From: Streptomyces sp. CB02058
GTDB taxonomy: Bacteria; Actinomycetota; Actinomycetes; Streptomycetales; Streptomycetaceae
Reading direction: 5' to 3'
NCBI RefSeq assembly: GCF_001905505.1
Contig: NZ_LIPG01000004.1
Coordinates: forward strand, 744,001-808,000
Length of the DNA stretch: 64,000 nucleotides
In this document: piece after piece, positions 7,692 through 18,200 of the stretch
How the letters are laid out: each line of letters begins with the position of its first letter
Position numbering within the stretch: the stretch's first letter is position 1
Notes under the pieces: generated by a model
What the model was told of the DNA's origin: nothing
Databases searched by the model: none
The model's input: only the letters and a program-made list of their open reading frames with translations
Translations under genes and position numbers: made by a program

Positions 7692-8414
7692 TCAGCCCGT
7701 CGCGCGGACCGCGTCGAGGACCAGCTGTGCGACGGCCTTGGGCTGCGACACCGCGACGGCGTGCGAGGCGCCCTCAAGCTCGACGACGGTCGCTCCGGCC
7801 CGTTCGGCGCCGAAGCGCTCGACCTCGGGGTTGATGGCCTTGTCCGCGCCGGCCACCAGGGCCCAGGACGGCTTGGTCCTCCACGCGGCGGCCGACGCCG
7901 TCTCGGTGAAGGCGCCTGCCGAGAGCGGGCGCTGGGAGACGGCGAGGACCTTGGTGACGGCTTCCGGGACGTCCGCGGCGAAGATCTCCGGGAACGCCTC
8001 GGCGTTGATGGTGACCTCCACCGCCGGCTCCGAACCCGGTACCGGATACGCGCCCTCGCTCAGATTGCTCACCAGCGGCGTGAGCGGGAACCGGCCCTGC
8101 AGCTCGCCCAGGCTCTCGCCCTCCTCGAGCACGTACGCCGCCACGTAGACGAGACCGACCACGTTCTCCGCGGTGCCCGCCACGGTGATCAGCGCGCCGC
8201 CGTAGGAGTGGCCCACCAGCACGACGGGACCGTCGATCCGGGAGACCACGGAGGCGATGTAGGCGGAGTCCGCCGCCAGTCCGCGCAGCGGATTCGGCGG
8301 CGCGACCACGGGCACCCCGTGGTTCTGCAGCTCCGTGACGACCCCGGACCAACTGCCGGCGTCGGCGAAGGCTCCGTGGACGAGGACGACCGTCGGGGAC
8401 GGCTGAGTGGTCAT
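7692..8414 (-). CDS. Alpha/beta hydrolase, small 'HGAFAD' type
   Basis: A 240-residue single-domain alpha/beta hydrolase. The N-terminal strand ends in VVLVHGAFADAGSW, the nucleophile elbow is LVGHSYGGAL (Ser70), and the charge-relay His lies in EGASHAVAVS near the C-terminus with an acid in VAGADKAI. The start ATG 8414 has a GAGGAGAA site; the frame extends upstream but without any ribosome site. It is closely similar to the Tat-exported hydrolase at 27395-28189, including the APPNPLRG block, so the two are paralogues. The esterase EstC/methylesterase-like family to which it belongs acts on small esters; the substrate is unknown. Confidence 0.85.
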   Translation of the reverse strand: MTTQPSPTVVLVHGAFADAGSWSGVVTELQNHGVPVVAPPNPLRGLAADSAYIASVVSRIDGPVVLVGHSYGGALITVAGTAENVVGLVYVAAYVLEEGESLGELQGRFPLTPLVSNLSEGAYPVPGSEPAVEVTINAEAFPEIFAADVPEAVTKVLAVSQRPLSAGAFTETASAAAWRTKPSWALVAGADKAINPEVERFGAERAGATVVELEGASHAVAVSQPKAVAQLVLDAVRATG

Positions 8415-8455
8415 GTGTGTTCTTCTCCTCGGTGAAAGCGGGGGATCCGGCCGGG

Positions 8456-9427
8456 TCAGCGTGCGGCGAGAGCGGTGCGCAGGGTACTGACGGCCAGGTC
8501 GATCGCCGCCTGGGCGCCATAGGTCTCGCGCAGGGCGTTCAGCATCACGAAGTCGTGGATGACGCCCTGGACACGCACGGCGGTGACCGGGACGCCCGCG
8601 GCGCGCAGCTTGGCGGCGTACGCCTCGCCCTCGTCGCGCAGCACGTCCGCCTCGCCGGTGATGACCAGCGCCGGCGGCAGGCCGGTGAGCTGCTCGGTGG
8701 TCGCCCGCAGCGGCGACGCGGTGATCTGCGCGCGCTCGCTCTCGTCGGTCGTGTACTGGTCCCAGAACCACTGCATCCCGTCGCGGCGCAGGAAGTAGCC
8801 GGTGGCGAACTGGTGGTACGAACCGGTGTCGAAGGATGCGTCGGTGACCGGGTAGAACAACACCTGCTGGACCAGCGGGACATCGCCCCGCTCCTTGGCC
8901 ATCAGGGTGAGCGCGGCAGCCATGTTGCCGCCGACCGAGTCGCCCACGACGGCCAGTCGGCCGGCGTCCAGGTCCTTCGAGGCGCCCTGCTCGACGACCC
9001 ACCGGGCGACCGTGTAGTTCTGCTCGATGGCCACCGGATAGCGGGCCTCGGGAGAGAGGGCGTACTCCGGGAAGACCACGGCTGCGTTCGCTCCGACGGC
9101 GAGTTCGCGCACCAGCCGGTCGTGGGTGTGGGCGTTGCCGAACACCCAGCCGGCGCCGTGGATGTAGAAGATGACCGGCAGCCGGCCCGTGGCTCCGGCC
9201 GGCCGCACGATCCGCGCCCGGACGCTGCCCGTGGGTCCGCCGGGGACGGTGATCCACTCCTCGTCCACCGCGGGCTTCTCGATGTCGCCCGACTGCACCT
9301 CGTCCACGGCCTTGCGGCCCTCGGCGGGCGCCAGGTCGAAGAGGTACGGGGGGTTGGCGGTGGCCTCGGCGAAGGCGGCGGCGGCCGGCTCCAGTACGGG
9401 CGCCACGGGTTCCACGGCGTCGGGCAT
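8456..9427 (-). CDS. Alpha/beta hydrolase, hormone-sensitive-lipase (HSL) type esterase
   Basis: A 323-residue esterase of the HSL family. The oxyanion motif is YIHGAGWVFGN (HGGG variant with Ala), the nucleophile elbow is VGDSVGGNMA (Ser164), the acid lies in TGEADVLRDEG and the His in GVIHDFVM. Start ATG 9427; the 41-bp gap to the next gene suggests one transcript with the small hydrolase. Enzymes of this family hydrolyse short acyl esters; no lipid anchor or signal peptide is visible, so it should be cytoplasmic. The divergent AraC regulator gene just upstream on the same strand may control both. Confidence 0.87.
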   Translation of the reverse strand: MPDAVEPVAPVLEPAAAAFAEATANPPYLFDLAPAEGRKAVDEVQSGDIEKPAVDEEWITVPGGPTGSVRARIVRPAGATGRLPVIFYIHGAGWVFGNAHTHDRLVRELAVGANAAVVFPEYALSPEARYPVAIEQNYTVARWVVEQGASKDLDAGRLAVVGDSVGGNMAAALTLMAKERGDVPLVQQVLFYPVTDASFDTGSYHQFATGYFLRRDGMQWFWDQYTTDESERAQITASPLRATTEQLTGLPPALVITGEADVLRDEGEAYAAKLRAAGVPVTAVRVQGVIHDFVMLNALRETYGAQAAIDLAVSTLRTALAAR

Positions 9428-9605
9428 GTGCGTCTCCTGAATGTTGTCGGGGGGTGGCTGTTCCGTCGGCTGTTCCTTCGGAACTGCGGGGGTCGGTGCG
9501 GTCGGCCCGCTCGGTCCCGGCCCCACCGTACGAGCGGCAGGCCGGGGCGACTTGTCCCACCACGCACCGCTTCTGCGCTCCCCGTGCACCGGGTTGTCGC
9601 ACCGC

Positions 9606-10634
9606 TCAGCGGGCCCCGTCGACGGCTGCCGGCTCCGGGCGGCCCGCTGACACGGCAGGCTCCGTGCTGCCACCGCCCGCACCGGGGCCCGCGCCCCGCA
9701 GACCGCGCCACTCACGCGGGGAGACCCCGAAGGTGTCGCGGAAAGCACGGCTGAAGTGGGCGGGATTGACGAACCCCCAGCGCTGTGCGACCGAGGCCAC
9801 GGTGGGCGCTGGTCTCCCGCCGCGCGCCAGCACCCGCGCGCACTCCTCCAGCCGGCGCCGCTGGATCAGCTTGCGCACGGTGATGTCCTCGTCCTCGAAG
9901 AGCCGGTGCAGGTAACGCACCGAGATGTGATGGGCCCGGGCCACCGCCTCCGGCGAGAGCCCCGGGTCCGCGAGATGCCGGTCGATGTGGTCGCGCACCC
10001 GCGTCACCAGGGGGCCGGGCGCACCCTCCCGGTCCGACTCCGCGAGCCGGGTGCGCTCGGCCACCAGGGTCACCAGAAGGTCGACGACGCCCGCGCCCAG
10101 CCGGCCCGCGACCGCCTGCCCGGCTCCGGCGGACGCCGTGAGGAACGGTGTCAGCACGGCGCCGAACCCGGTCACCGTGCCGGTGACCAGCCGCGCGTCC
10201 CCGTCCGGCAACGGGAGGGTGCGGTGCGGCACGTGCACGACATGGGTCGAGAAGCGCTCCGGATAGTCCAGCGAGAACGGCCGAGCGGTGTCGTACACGA
10301 CGAGGTCGCCCGCGCCCGCCACGGACCGCCGGCCGTCCTGGACCAGGGTCACCGACCCCGACGTCTGGACGCCCAACGCCACGAAGTCACCGCCGGGCGG
10401 CCGCTGACCGGCCGGGAGCGCGATGTGGCGCGCCGTGCGGGAGGCCCGCAGCGGGCCGGCCTCGACGGTGGTCACCCGCAGATGCCCGAGCGACCCACCG
10501 GTGACCCGCATGTCGAACGGTTCCCCGCCGTGCGGGGTGACCGACATCGGCACCAGCGCCCGGCCCAGGGCGCCGCTCCCGCTCGCCGTGCCGTCCCCCT
10601 CGGCGCCCGCACCTCTCGCCGTCACCAGGTTCAC
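9606..10634 (-). CDS. AraC family transcriptional regulator
   Basis: Read from GTG 10634, which has GGAGAGG eight bases upstream, giving 342 residues. The N-terminal two thirds form a cupin-like sensing domain of the AraC_binding_2 type (FVALGVQTSGSVTLVQ, DLVVYDTARPFSLDYP). The C-terminal 100 residues form the double HTH: LSPEAVARAHHISVRYLHRL for the first and TVASVAQRWGFVNPAHFSRA followed by FRDTFGVSPREWR for the second. The regulator probably controls the two hydrolase genes downstream on the same strand. A paralogous regulator is at 23266-24228. The inducer is unknown. Confidence 0.88.
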   Translation of the reverse strand: MNLVTARGAGAEGDGTASGSGALGRALVPMSVTPHGGEPFDMRVTGGSLGHLRVTTVEAGPLRASRTARHIALPAGQRPPGGDFVALGVQTSGSVTLVQDGRRSVAGAGDLVVYDTARPFSLDYPERFSTHVVHVPHRTLPLPDGDARLVTGTVTGFGAVLTPFLTASAGAGQAVAGRLGAGVVDLLVTLVAERTRLAESDREGAPGPLVTRVRDHIDRHLADPGLSPEAVARAHHISVRYLHRLFEDEDITVRKLIQRRRLEECARVLARGGRPAPTVASVAQRWGFVNPAHFSRAFRDTFGVSPREWRGLRGAGPGAGGGSTEPAVSAGRPEPAAVDGAR

Positions 10635-11141
10635 CTGGTTCCCCTCTCCGTCGCACTGTGGAGGCGGAGAACCCGTCCGGGGCCCGTCGTCCGGCCCGCG
10701 GCTCACGCGGGCGGGACCACCCGCACCTGACGAGGGCGGACACCACGTTCCTGCGCGGACGACCCGCCGGGAACCCGCCCCGGCCGGTACCAGGGGCGGC
10801 ATCGTCGCGGCCCCTGTTCTCCGCCGCGTCCAGCCAATCAGGGGCGAATCCCCCGCTCCAGGCAGAAGACAGGCAGAAACGCGCGGACGGGGTGGCGCGG
10901 GACGCACCGGGCCGGCCGGGCGACAGGGGGCGTCGGGGCCCTCGGGCGTACGCATCAGGCGCTCGTGGTGAAGCGGCTCGGCCCGCGAGGACTCGTTCCC
11001 GGCAGTACACGCCCGGCCGCCCCCTCCCGCGCGCCGGGAGAGCGGTGACCATGCGCGCGGAACAGATCCCGCCTCCGTGCGCATGCCGTGGACGGAGGCG
11101 GGGCGCGGCAGTCGGCCGCCACGGAGGGCGCCGGGCAGAGC
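10635..11141. other. Intergenic, no recognisable gene
   Basis: About 500 bp between two minus-strand regulator genes. The open frames seen here are readthrough of neighbouring frames with no ribosome site or recognisable domain. It must contain the AraC regulator promoter; no clear operator was identified. Confidence 0.5.
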
Positions 11142-13439
11142 TCAGGCGACGCCCAGCTCCTCCAGCCGGGCGCGGGCCTCGGCCTTGGTGCGGCGGTCGG
11201 CGTCCGGACCGAGGGCGAGCAGACGGGAGTAGACCTCGCGGGCCTCCTCCGGGCGTCCGGCGTCGAGCAGGACCCCGCCCAGGTCGATCATCCTGCGGCT
11301 CTCCAGGGAGGTGTTGTCCGTCTCGCGGCAGACCCGCAGCGCCGTCCACAACTGGTCCAGGGCCTCCTCCCAGCGCCGCAGCCGGGCATACGCCATCCCC
11401 ATGTTGGAGTGCAGTTCGAGCCGGGTGATGTCGGCGATGTGCGGCTCCACGCGGGCACCCGCCTCCTCCAGGAAGGCGTACGTACGCCGGTACGCCGTCA
11501 GCGCCTCCTCGAGCAGGCCCCTTGCCATCAGGCTGAGGGCATGGCCGTGCATGCACTGGAGGCTGCCGTGCACGTCACCCGCGGCGTCGAAGAGCCGGGC
11601 GGCCCGGCCGATGTCGTCGCCGGACGACGCGTGGTCGCCGATCTTGCGGTGGGCCCAGGCGCGGTACTGGTGAGCCCATGCCTCCTGCGACGGGTCGCCC
11701 GCCCGTCGCGCCGCTGCCAGGGCCTGGCCGGCGCGGGTGACCGCGTCGTGGAAACGCCCCTCGCAGACGATCAACGCCCAGGCGTGGTAGTTGATCTGCG
11801 TGGCTTCCAGCCGCGGATCCTCCATCGCCCGGGCGCCGGCTGCGGCGGTGGCGAAGACCTCCGTCCAGTGCCCCCAGGAAATCCACTGGTCGGAGAACCA
11901 GTGCAGCGCCTCCGCCACCTCCACCACCGTGGCGTGCCGGCCCTGCGCCGCGGCCGTGCGCAGCGCCGCCAGCCAGTTGAGCCCCTCGGCCTTCAGCCAT
12001 CCGCGTGCCCGGTCGGCCGACGACAGGTCGACCTCGCTCTGCCAGCCGGCCGGAGGAGCCCCGTGGTCGGGCTCGAACCAGCGGCCCGCCACGACCGCCG
12101 TCCGCAGCAGCCAGTCGTCCAGCGCGGCTGCCGCGCGGGCCGACTCGTCGGCGCTCTCCTCCGCCGACAGCCGGGTCCGTGCGTACAGGCGCAGCAGGTC
12201 GTGCAGCCGGTACCGGTCGCCGTCGGCGCCCAGCAGCCCCGCCTCGACCAGCTCCTCCAGCGTGTCCTCCGCGTCGAAGAGTTCCTGTCCTGTGAGCTGC
12301 GCGGCGGCCGCGGCTCCGGCGTCCGGGCCCGGCACCAGGGCGAGCCGCCGGAACATCCCGGCCGCCGCCGGCGTCAGCTGGCGGTAGGAGAGGTAGAAGG
12401 CGGCGGACACGCGCAGGTCCCCGGCCGTCAAGGCGTCCAGCCGGCGGTCCTCCAACGCGAGGCGGTCGGCGAGCCGACGCACCGACCAGCCGGTGCGGGT
12501 GGCGAGCCAGTTGCCCGCCACCCGCAGCGCCAGGGGCAGGTGCCCGCAGAGCCGGGCGACATCGGCGAGGGGCCCGGGGTCGGCCGCCGCCCGGTCCCGG
12601 CCCACCAGCCCGGCAAGGAAGCCGGCGGCCTCCGCCGGGGTCAGTTCGCCCAGCGGCAGCCGGTGCACGCTCTCCAGGCCCGTGAGCATGCGCCGGCTCG
12701 TCACCACGACCATCCCCGCGCCGCTGCCCGGCAGCAGCGGGCGGACCTGACTCTCGTCGCGCGCGTTGTCCAGCACCAGCAGGCAGCGCCGCTCGGCCAG
12801 CAGCCGCCGGTACAGACCGGGTTGGTTCTGCGGACCGGCCTTCGCCAGTTCGCGGTCGGACACCTGGAGCGCCTTGAGCACGGTGAGCATCAGCTCGGCC
12901 GGCCGCGGCGGCTCGTCGTCCATGCCGCGGAGGTCCACCACGAGCTGCCCGTCCGGGAACCGGCCGGCCAGTTCCCGGGCCGCGTGCAACGCCAGTGTGG
13001 TCTTGCCGGTGCCGGGCGGCCCGGAGACCGCCACGGTCATCGGCGGCGCGGCCGGCCGCTGCGCGCCGTCCCCGGCCCGGTCGCTGCTCCTGGCGGTGGC
13101 CGAGTCCGCCAGCGCGCGGAGCACGTCCAGCTCCTGTGCCCGGCCCACGAAGTCGTCGATCCCACGCGGGAAGGCCTGTACCCCGGCCGGGCTGTATCCG
13201 GTGCTGCGTCCCGCGCGGGCGGTCGCCAGCAGCCGTTCGCGGTCCGTCCCGCCCAGCCCCAGGCCGTCCGCGAGCGCCGCCACCGTCCGTCGCTGCGGCG
13301 CGGCACGCCGTCCACGCTCCAGGTCCCCGATGCCCCGCACGCTGACCCCTGACGCCTCGGCCAGCCCTTCCAGGGTCAGCGAAGCGGCGATCCGCAGCTC
13401 GCGCAGCGCGGCCCCGAACCCTCCATGGTCGTCGGTCAC
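11142..13439 (-). CDS. XRE-HTH / STAND (NB-ARC) / TPR transcriptional regulator, copy 1
   Basis: A 765-residue AfsR-like regulator without a SARP domain. An XRE helix-turn-helix occupies about residues 8-65 (LRELRIAASLTLEGLAEASG), an NB-ARC ATPase about 95-380 with Walker A VSGPPGTGKTTLA and Walker B CLLVLDNARDE, a GxP motif in LCGHLPLALRVAG, and then alpha-helical TPR repeats to the end. Two GTG codons lie at the 5' end; GTG 13439 is chosen because GAGGAG sits six bases before it, whereas GTG 13445 overlaps that site. Such proteins are signal-gated oligomerising regulators. It is similar over its whole length to the protein at 24946-27186. Confidence 0.88.
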   Translation of the reverse strand: MTDDHGGFGAALRELRIAASLTLEGLAEASGVSVRGIGDLERGRRAAPQRRTVAALADGLGLGGTDRERLLATARAGRSTGYSPAGVQAFPRGIDDFVGRAQELDVLRALADSATARSSDRAGDGAQRPAAPPMTVAVSGPPGTGKTTLALHAARELAGRFPDGQLVVDLRGMDDEPPRPAELMLTVLKALQVSDRELAKAGPQNQPGLYRRLLAERRCLLVLDNARDESQVRPLLPGSGAGMVVVTSRRMLTGLESVHRLPLGELTPAEAAGFLAGLVGRDRAAADPGPLADVARLCGHLPLALRVAGNWLATRTGWSVRRLADRLALEDRRLDALTAGDLRVSAAFYLSYRQLTPAAAGMFRRLALVPGPDAGAAAAAQLTGQELFDAEDTLEELVEAGLLGADGDRYRLHDLLRLYARTRLSAEESADESARAAAALDDWLLRTAVVAGRWFEPDHGAPPAGWQSEVDLSSADRARGWLKAEGLNWLAALRTAAAQGRHATVVEVAEALHWFSDQWISWGHWTEVFATAAAGARAMEDPRLEATQINYHAWALIVCEGRFHDAVTRAGQALAAARRAGDPSQEAWAHQYRAWAHRKIGDHASSGDDIGRAARLFDAAGDVHGSLQCMHGHALSLMARGLLEEALTAYRRTYAFLEEAGARVEPHIADITRLELHSNMGMAYARLRRWEEALDQLWTALRVCRETDNTSLESRRMIDLGGVLLDAGRPEEAREVYSRLLALGPDADRRTKAEARARLEELGVA

Positions 13440-13707
13440 TCTCACTCCTCGTCCCCCGTGTCCCCCGGCACCCCCGGAGCACGGTCACCCGAAGTCTAGA
13501 GAATGCCGAACCGCAGGTCACAGGCGGTGCGGGGGCTCCCTTGCCGTCCACCGGCACGCCTTGGGGACCCCGCACCGAAGGCCGGCCCGCGCCGGGAGAC
13601 GCGGGCGGGACTCCGCCGCCCGGGTGGCGGTGATGGAGGTGCCGGGACCTGTCCAGGACTGGATCTGCGCCATCACGTCACGCCGGGAACGTCTGCCGCG
13701 TGGACCG

Positions 13708-14694
13708 TCAGTGGGCGGCGTCGAGCCGGGCTCGCTGATCAGCTGTCAGCTCCAGGTCCACCGCGGCCAGGTTCTCCTCCAGCTGCGCCAGGGACGACGC
13801 CCCGGCCAGCGGGATGACCGGCAGCTCGCTGCCGATCTGCCAGGAGAGGACGACCTGGTTGACGGTGGCGCCGGTCTCCCGGGCGACGGAACGCAGCTCG
13901 GCGAGCCGGGCCGGGGTGCCCGGGTGGTCGTAGTCCGGCGCCAGCGGCTTGTCCTCGCGTACGTACGCACCGGCGAGCAGCGGGGAGTAGGCGACGAGGG
14001 TCAGGGCGGGCTCGGCCCGCAGGTAGCCGAACAATTCGGGGCCGGCGTGGCCGAGGCTGCCGTCCGGGAAGAGGTCGCTCGGCACGTCGGACCGGGGGCG
14101 CAGGTGGCTGTGCTGGTACTGGAGCACCTCGTATCCGGGCAGCCCGGCGCCGGCAGCCAGCGCCCGGGCCCGCTCGACCCGCCACATCGCCTGGTTGCTG
14201 ACGCCGAGGAGGCCGACCGTACCCTCCGCGACCAAGGCGCCGAATCCCTCGACGGTCTCCTGCTGCGGTACGGAGTGGTCATCGATGTGTGCGTACAGCA
14301 GGTCCAGTTTGTCGACACCCAGCCGTTCCCGGCTGGCCTCGGCCGCTTCGCGGATCATCTTGGCCGACAGACCCTCCGGGTTGTCGATGAAGCCGGTGCC
14401 GGGAGCCAGGGGACGGGCGCCGAGCTTGGTGGCGATGACGATCTCGTCACCGACGCCCCGGCTGCGCCGCCACCGGCCCAGGACGTTCTCGCTGTGACCG
14501 CCCTGTCCCCCGTCGGTCCAGTAGGCGTAGTTGTCGGACGTGTCGATGAAGTTACCGCCCGCTTCGACGTAGCGGTCGAGAAGGGCGAAGGAGGTCTTCT
14601 CGTCGGTGAGCGAACCGAACAGCATCGCGCCGAGCGCGAGCACGCTCACCTCACGCCGGTGGGCAGGGTCGGTGCCTATGGTGCGGTATTTCAT
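13708..14694 (-). CDS. Aldo/keto reductase
   Basis: A 328-residue (beta/alpha)8 NADP(H)-dependent oxidoreductase. The tetrad residues are visible: Asp and Tyr in FIDTSDNYAYW, Lys in EIVIATKLGARP and His in LLYAHIDDH. The C-terminal cofactor-binding part shows VIPLAGASSLAQLEENL. It belongs to the YghZ/Tas-like group that reduces reactive aldehydes or oxidises sugars; no substrate can be assigned. Expression is probably induced through a MerR-type promoter 54-75 bp upstream, and its ribosome site is buried in a 17-bp hairpin. Confidence 0.9.
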   Translation of the reverse strand: MKYRTIGTDPAHRREVSVLALGAMLFGSLTDEKTSFALLDRYVEAGGNFIDTSDNYAYWTDGGQGGHSENVLGRWRRSRGVGDEIVIATKLGARPLAPGTGFIDNPEGLSAKMIREAAEASRERLGVDKLDLLYAHIDDHSVPQQETVEGFGALVAEGTVGLLGVSNQAMWRVERARALAAGAGLPGYEVLQYQHSHLRPRSDVPSDLFPDGSLGHAGPELFGYLRAEPALTLVAYSPLLAGAYVREDKPLAPDYDHPGTPARLAELRSVARETGATVNQVVLSWQIGSELPVIPLAGASSLAQLEENLAAVDLELTADQRARLDAAH

Positions 14695-14701
14695 GGTTGT
14701 C

Positions 14702-14739
14702 CTCCCCTTCGAGCCCGGCCGTCCGGGCTCGAAGGGGAG
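14702..14739 (-). promoter_or_regulatory. Hairpin sequestering the aldo/keto reductase ribosome site
   Basis: A perfect 17-bp inverted repeat (14702-14718 against 14723-14739) with a 4-base CCGT loop. In the minus-strand mRNA the 3' arm contains AAGGGGAG, the only ribosome site for the start codon at 14694, so the folded form should block initiation. It lies between the MerR-like promoter and the gene. It could be an RNA control element, an operator for a dimeric repressor, or an attenuator. Confidence 0.6.
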
Positions 14740-14741
14740 TC

Positions 14742-14769
14742 TGCATTTTGAAGTGCACTCCAGGTCAAG
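14742..14769 (-). promoter_or_regulatory. MerR-type promoter/operator of the aldo/keto reductase
   Basis: On the minus strand TTGACC (-35, 14763-14768) is followed by a 19-bp spacer that contains the dyad GGAGTGCACTTC (14750-14761) and a -10 like CAGACT. An over-long spacer filled by a G-AGTGCACT-C palindrome after CTTGACCT is the classic layout for MerR-family activators. No MerR gene is adjacent, so the regulator must be encoded elsewhere. Confidence 0.65.
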
Positions 14770-15141
14770 CGTTCCACGGCTCCCCAGGGACGGATTCCCC
14801 GGGCGCCCCGGCGGCGGACGTCAGCGACTGCCTGCGATGGCCTGGCGAAGGTCAGGCCGGGGCATGGTCGGTCAGCACGGGTTCGATGCGCGTGATGCCG
14901 AGTTCCTCGCGGATGACATCCTCCCCAGGCGCACATCACCGCGCAGCACTGCTCATTCATCGAGCCCTTCGCCGGTGATCTCTCCCGGGCGTACACCGCC
15001 ATGTAGTCACCTGCGACGGCGTCATGGGAAGACGGCTTCGTCCTCGAAGGCCAGGCTCCACGGGCCGCCGCTGGTCTTCCGCGCGATGCCAGGCGTCGGC
15101 GCCTGTTGGCGGTGGGCCGGATGCCGGGGGCCGGCACGCGA
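14770..15141. other. Intergenic, no recognisable gene
   Basis: About 370 bp between the reductase promoter and the mannosidase terminator. Short open frames exist on both strands but none has a ribosome site or a family motif. Confidence 0.45.
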
Positions 15142-15171
15142 GGGGCCCCGGCGCATTCGCGCCGGGGCCCC
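15142..15171. terminator. Terminator of the GH92 gene
   Basis: A 13-bp perfect GC-rich stem, GGGGCCCCGGCGC (15142-15154) pairing with 15159-15171, with an ATTC loop. It lies 67 bp beyond the stop codon of the minus-strand mannosidase gene. Confidence 0.75.
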
Positions 15172-15237
15172 GATGAGATGGGTGCGCCGATCCGGAACGG
15201 CGCACCGCCGGCTGGTTCTCGGCGGTCCGCCGTCCCT

Positions 15238-18200
15238 CTAGACGAGCGTCATCGCGTAGATCTCGACGCGGGAGTCGTCCGGCAGCGCGACCGAGCGGAC
15301 CGTCTTGCCCCCGTCGAGCTCGACGGCCGTACCGAAGAGCCGAATGGACGGCCCGTCGACACCGCTGCCCCGCTTGATGCGGTGTGGCATGTCGAGGACG
15401 ACCGTGCCGCCGTTCGGCGCGGAGCCCGCCCAGTCCCCGAACGTCACCGGTGCCTCCGTGCTGCTGCCGTCCGTGTAGTGCACGGTCAGTGTGGTGGTCA
15501 CAGGACCGTTGTGCGCCGAGCCGACCAGCCGCAGCGCACTGTGCTGTCCGGCGGGCAGCAGGAGGGCCTGCCCGCTTGCTTCGAGGAAGTTGTTCGCCGT
15601 GCCGGTGGGGTCCGGCGCGTCGTACCTCACCCCGTCCCAGGTGACCGGCCCCGCCTTCGGCAGCAGGTCGCCGTCATAGCTCCAGCCATGTCCGTCGAAG
15701 TCGCCCTCGTCGGAGTTCGCCACCGTGGCCGTGCCGTCGTGGCCGAGGTCCGCGCGCAGGTCCACTGCGCACTGCCCGTTCTCCGCGCTCGCGCAGGTCG
15801 TGGCGGCTCCCACCGTGACAGTGGCCTTGCGGGTGACCTGGTTCGCCCCTCGGCCCGCAACCTTCACCTCCACCGGGTAGGACCCTGCGGCGACGCCCGG
15901 CGGCACGGTGATGTCGAGTGACACCTTCCTCTGCACCGGAAGGTGTCCGGAATCGATCACCAGTGGTGAACGCGGTGCCGTGGTGGCCTTCCAGCCGCTG
16001 GGCACCTTCGCCGTGACCGACACGCTCAGCTTGCCGGGTGCCTGCCCGAGGACGTCCAGCGTGAACTTCGTGGTCTGCGCGGTGTCGCCCGTGGGGACGA
16101 CCGCCGAGGCGGGCCGCAGGGACGCGTCGACGTGCTTGCGGCTGTCGGGGGACGCCTGGTTGACGGAGGGCGGCTGGGCGCCCTTGCCCGTGCCCCACGA
16201 GGAGGGGGAGGTGCCGAGCCGGTGGGCCAGCGTTCCGCCGTGCGCGAGCTTGTTCCAGCTCAGCCAGGTCTGGGGCACGTCCCTGCCGTTCAGGGCCACG
16301 CTCTGCACGTACCGCTTCGCGTCGCTCGCTCCCGGTGCCTCGATCGTCAGCGTGCCGCCCTGGCCCTTGGTGCCGGACGCCTTGGGGTAGCTGCCGATCC
16401 GGACGGTCGCCGACGCGAACTGCGGGCTGGACACGGCCAGGAAGTCGGCGCCGCTCATCGTCGGGTAGAGGCCGAGGGAGGAGAAGACGTACCAGGCCGA
16501 CATGGTGCCCAGGTCGTCGTTCCCCGTCATCCCGTCCGGCCCGTCGGTGAACAGCGTCATCGCCGCACGCACCACCGTCGCGGTCTTCGCCGGGGCTCCG
16601 ACCCAGTTGTACATGTACGGGGCGTGCAGGTCCGGCTCGTTGTTCGGGTTGTACGTCGGCTTGCCGTAGTAGTCGTACGGCTGGGAGATCCAGTCGTTCC
16701 GAGCGGTGCCCACCGGGTCGGTGAGCAGCTTGTCGTGGACGAAGAAGGAGTCGAGCCGCTTCTCGGTGGCGCTCCGGCCGCCCATCAGACTGACGAGACC
16801 AGCCGGGTCCTGCGGTACCAGCCACTGGTACTGGTACGCGCCGCCCTCATGGAACTGGTGCGCCGCCTCGACGGGGTCGTAGGGCGTGAGCCAGGTGCCG
16901 TCGGCCGTCCGCGGCCGGAACTGCTGGATCGAGGAGTCCCACAGGTTCCGGTACCACTGGCCCCGCGCGGCGAACATCTTGGCGTCCGACTTGTGTCCGA
17001 GCCCGTCGGCCATCAGCGCGAGCGCTGCATCGGCGGCGGAGTACTCCATCGTCGCCGACGCCGGGTGCTTGCAGTCGTTGTCGCCGCCCTTGTCCGCGCA
17101 GTCCTTGCCGAGTGCGAGATCTGACGGGATGTAGCCGCGTTCGGTGTAGTGGTCCGATCCCGAGCGTCCGTTGTACGGAGAGTCGGCGGGCGGGGTGCTG
17201 GTCGCGTTCTTCTTCAGCAACGCGTAGGTCTCCGCCTCGTGTCCGGCGAGCAGACCCTTCGACCACGCCTCTACGAGGAAGGGCGTGACCGGGTCACCGG
17301 TCATGATGTTGGTCTCGCTGTTGGCGAGCGCCCAGCGGGGCAGCCAGCCGCCGTCCCGGCCTGCCGCGACGACCGACAGCGCGACGTCCCTGGCGACCTT
17401 CGGCTCCAGCATCTGCAGAAGCTGGTTCTGCGGCCGGTAGGTGTCCCAGAGCGAGAAGTTCTGATACGGCGTGTAGTCCTTCGCCGTGTGCGTCTTGTTG
17501 TCGAACCCCTGGTACATGCCGTCGACGTCACCGGCGAGGTTCGGGTGCAACTGGCTGTGGTAGAGCGCGGTGTAGAAGGCCTTCTGCCGGTCAGCCTCGC
17601 CTCCTCCGACCCGGATGGAATCCAGCTGCTTCTTCCAGGTGTCCTGCAACGCCGCACGCGTGGCGTCGAAGTCGAAGGACTTCCCGGTCTCCGCGGCCAG
17701 GTTCTTACGGGCGCCCTCCACGCCGGTGTAGGACAGCCCCACCTTCAGGACGGCGTCCCGGTCGGTGGTCGCGTCGAAGGTCACCCAGGCGCCGTTGGCG
17801 CCACTCCCCTCAGCGTCGCGGGTGTCGGGCCTGGGGGCATCGCCGTCCCACGTCCCGTGGGCCTTGAAGGGCCGGTCGAAGGTGGCGCTGAAGTACACCG
17901 TGTGCTCGTCGTGTCCGGCACAGAAGCCCCCGGCGTGCACCCGGCCCTCGATGGTGCGGTCACCGACGACGTGCACCTCGGAGTCCAGCACGGGCTGGTT
18001 GGCCTTGCCCGTGTTGAACAGCACGTTGGCCGAACCGGTTGAGGGGAAGGTGTAGCGCTGCCATCCGGTGCGCTCGGTGGCGGTGAGTTCCGCGTCGACG
18101 TCGTACTTCTTCAGCCCCACCCGGTAGTAGCCGGGACCGGCCTGCTCGTCGTCGTGGCTGTACGGGGAACGGTAGGCGTTCGGGTCCACGGAGTCGACCG

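Noticed and set aside
11088..13352. 754-codon plus-strand frame opposite the XRE-STAND gene
   Set aside because: Antisense of a well-conserved NB-ARC protein; no ribosome site.
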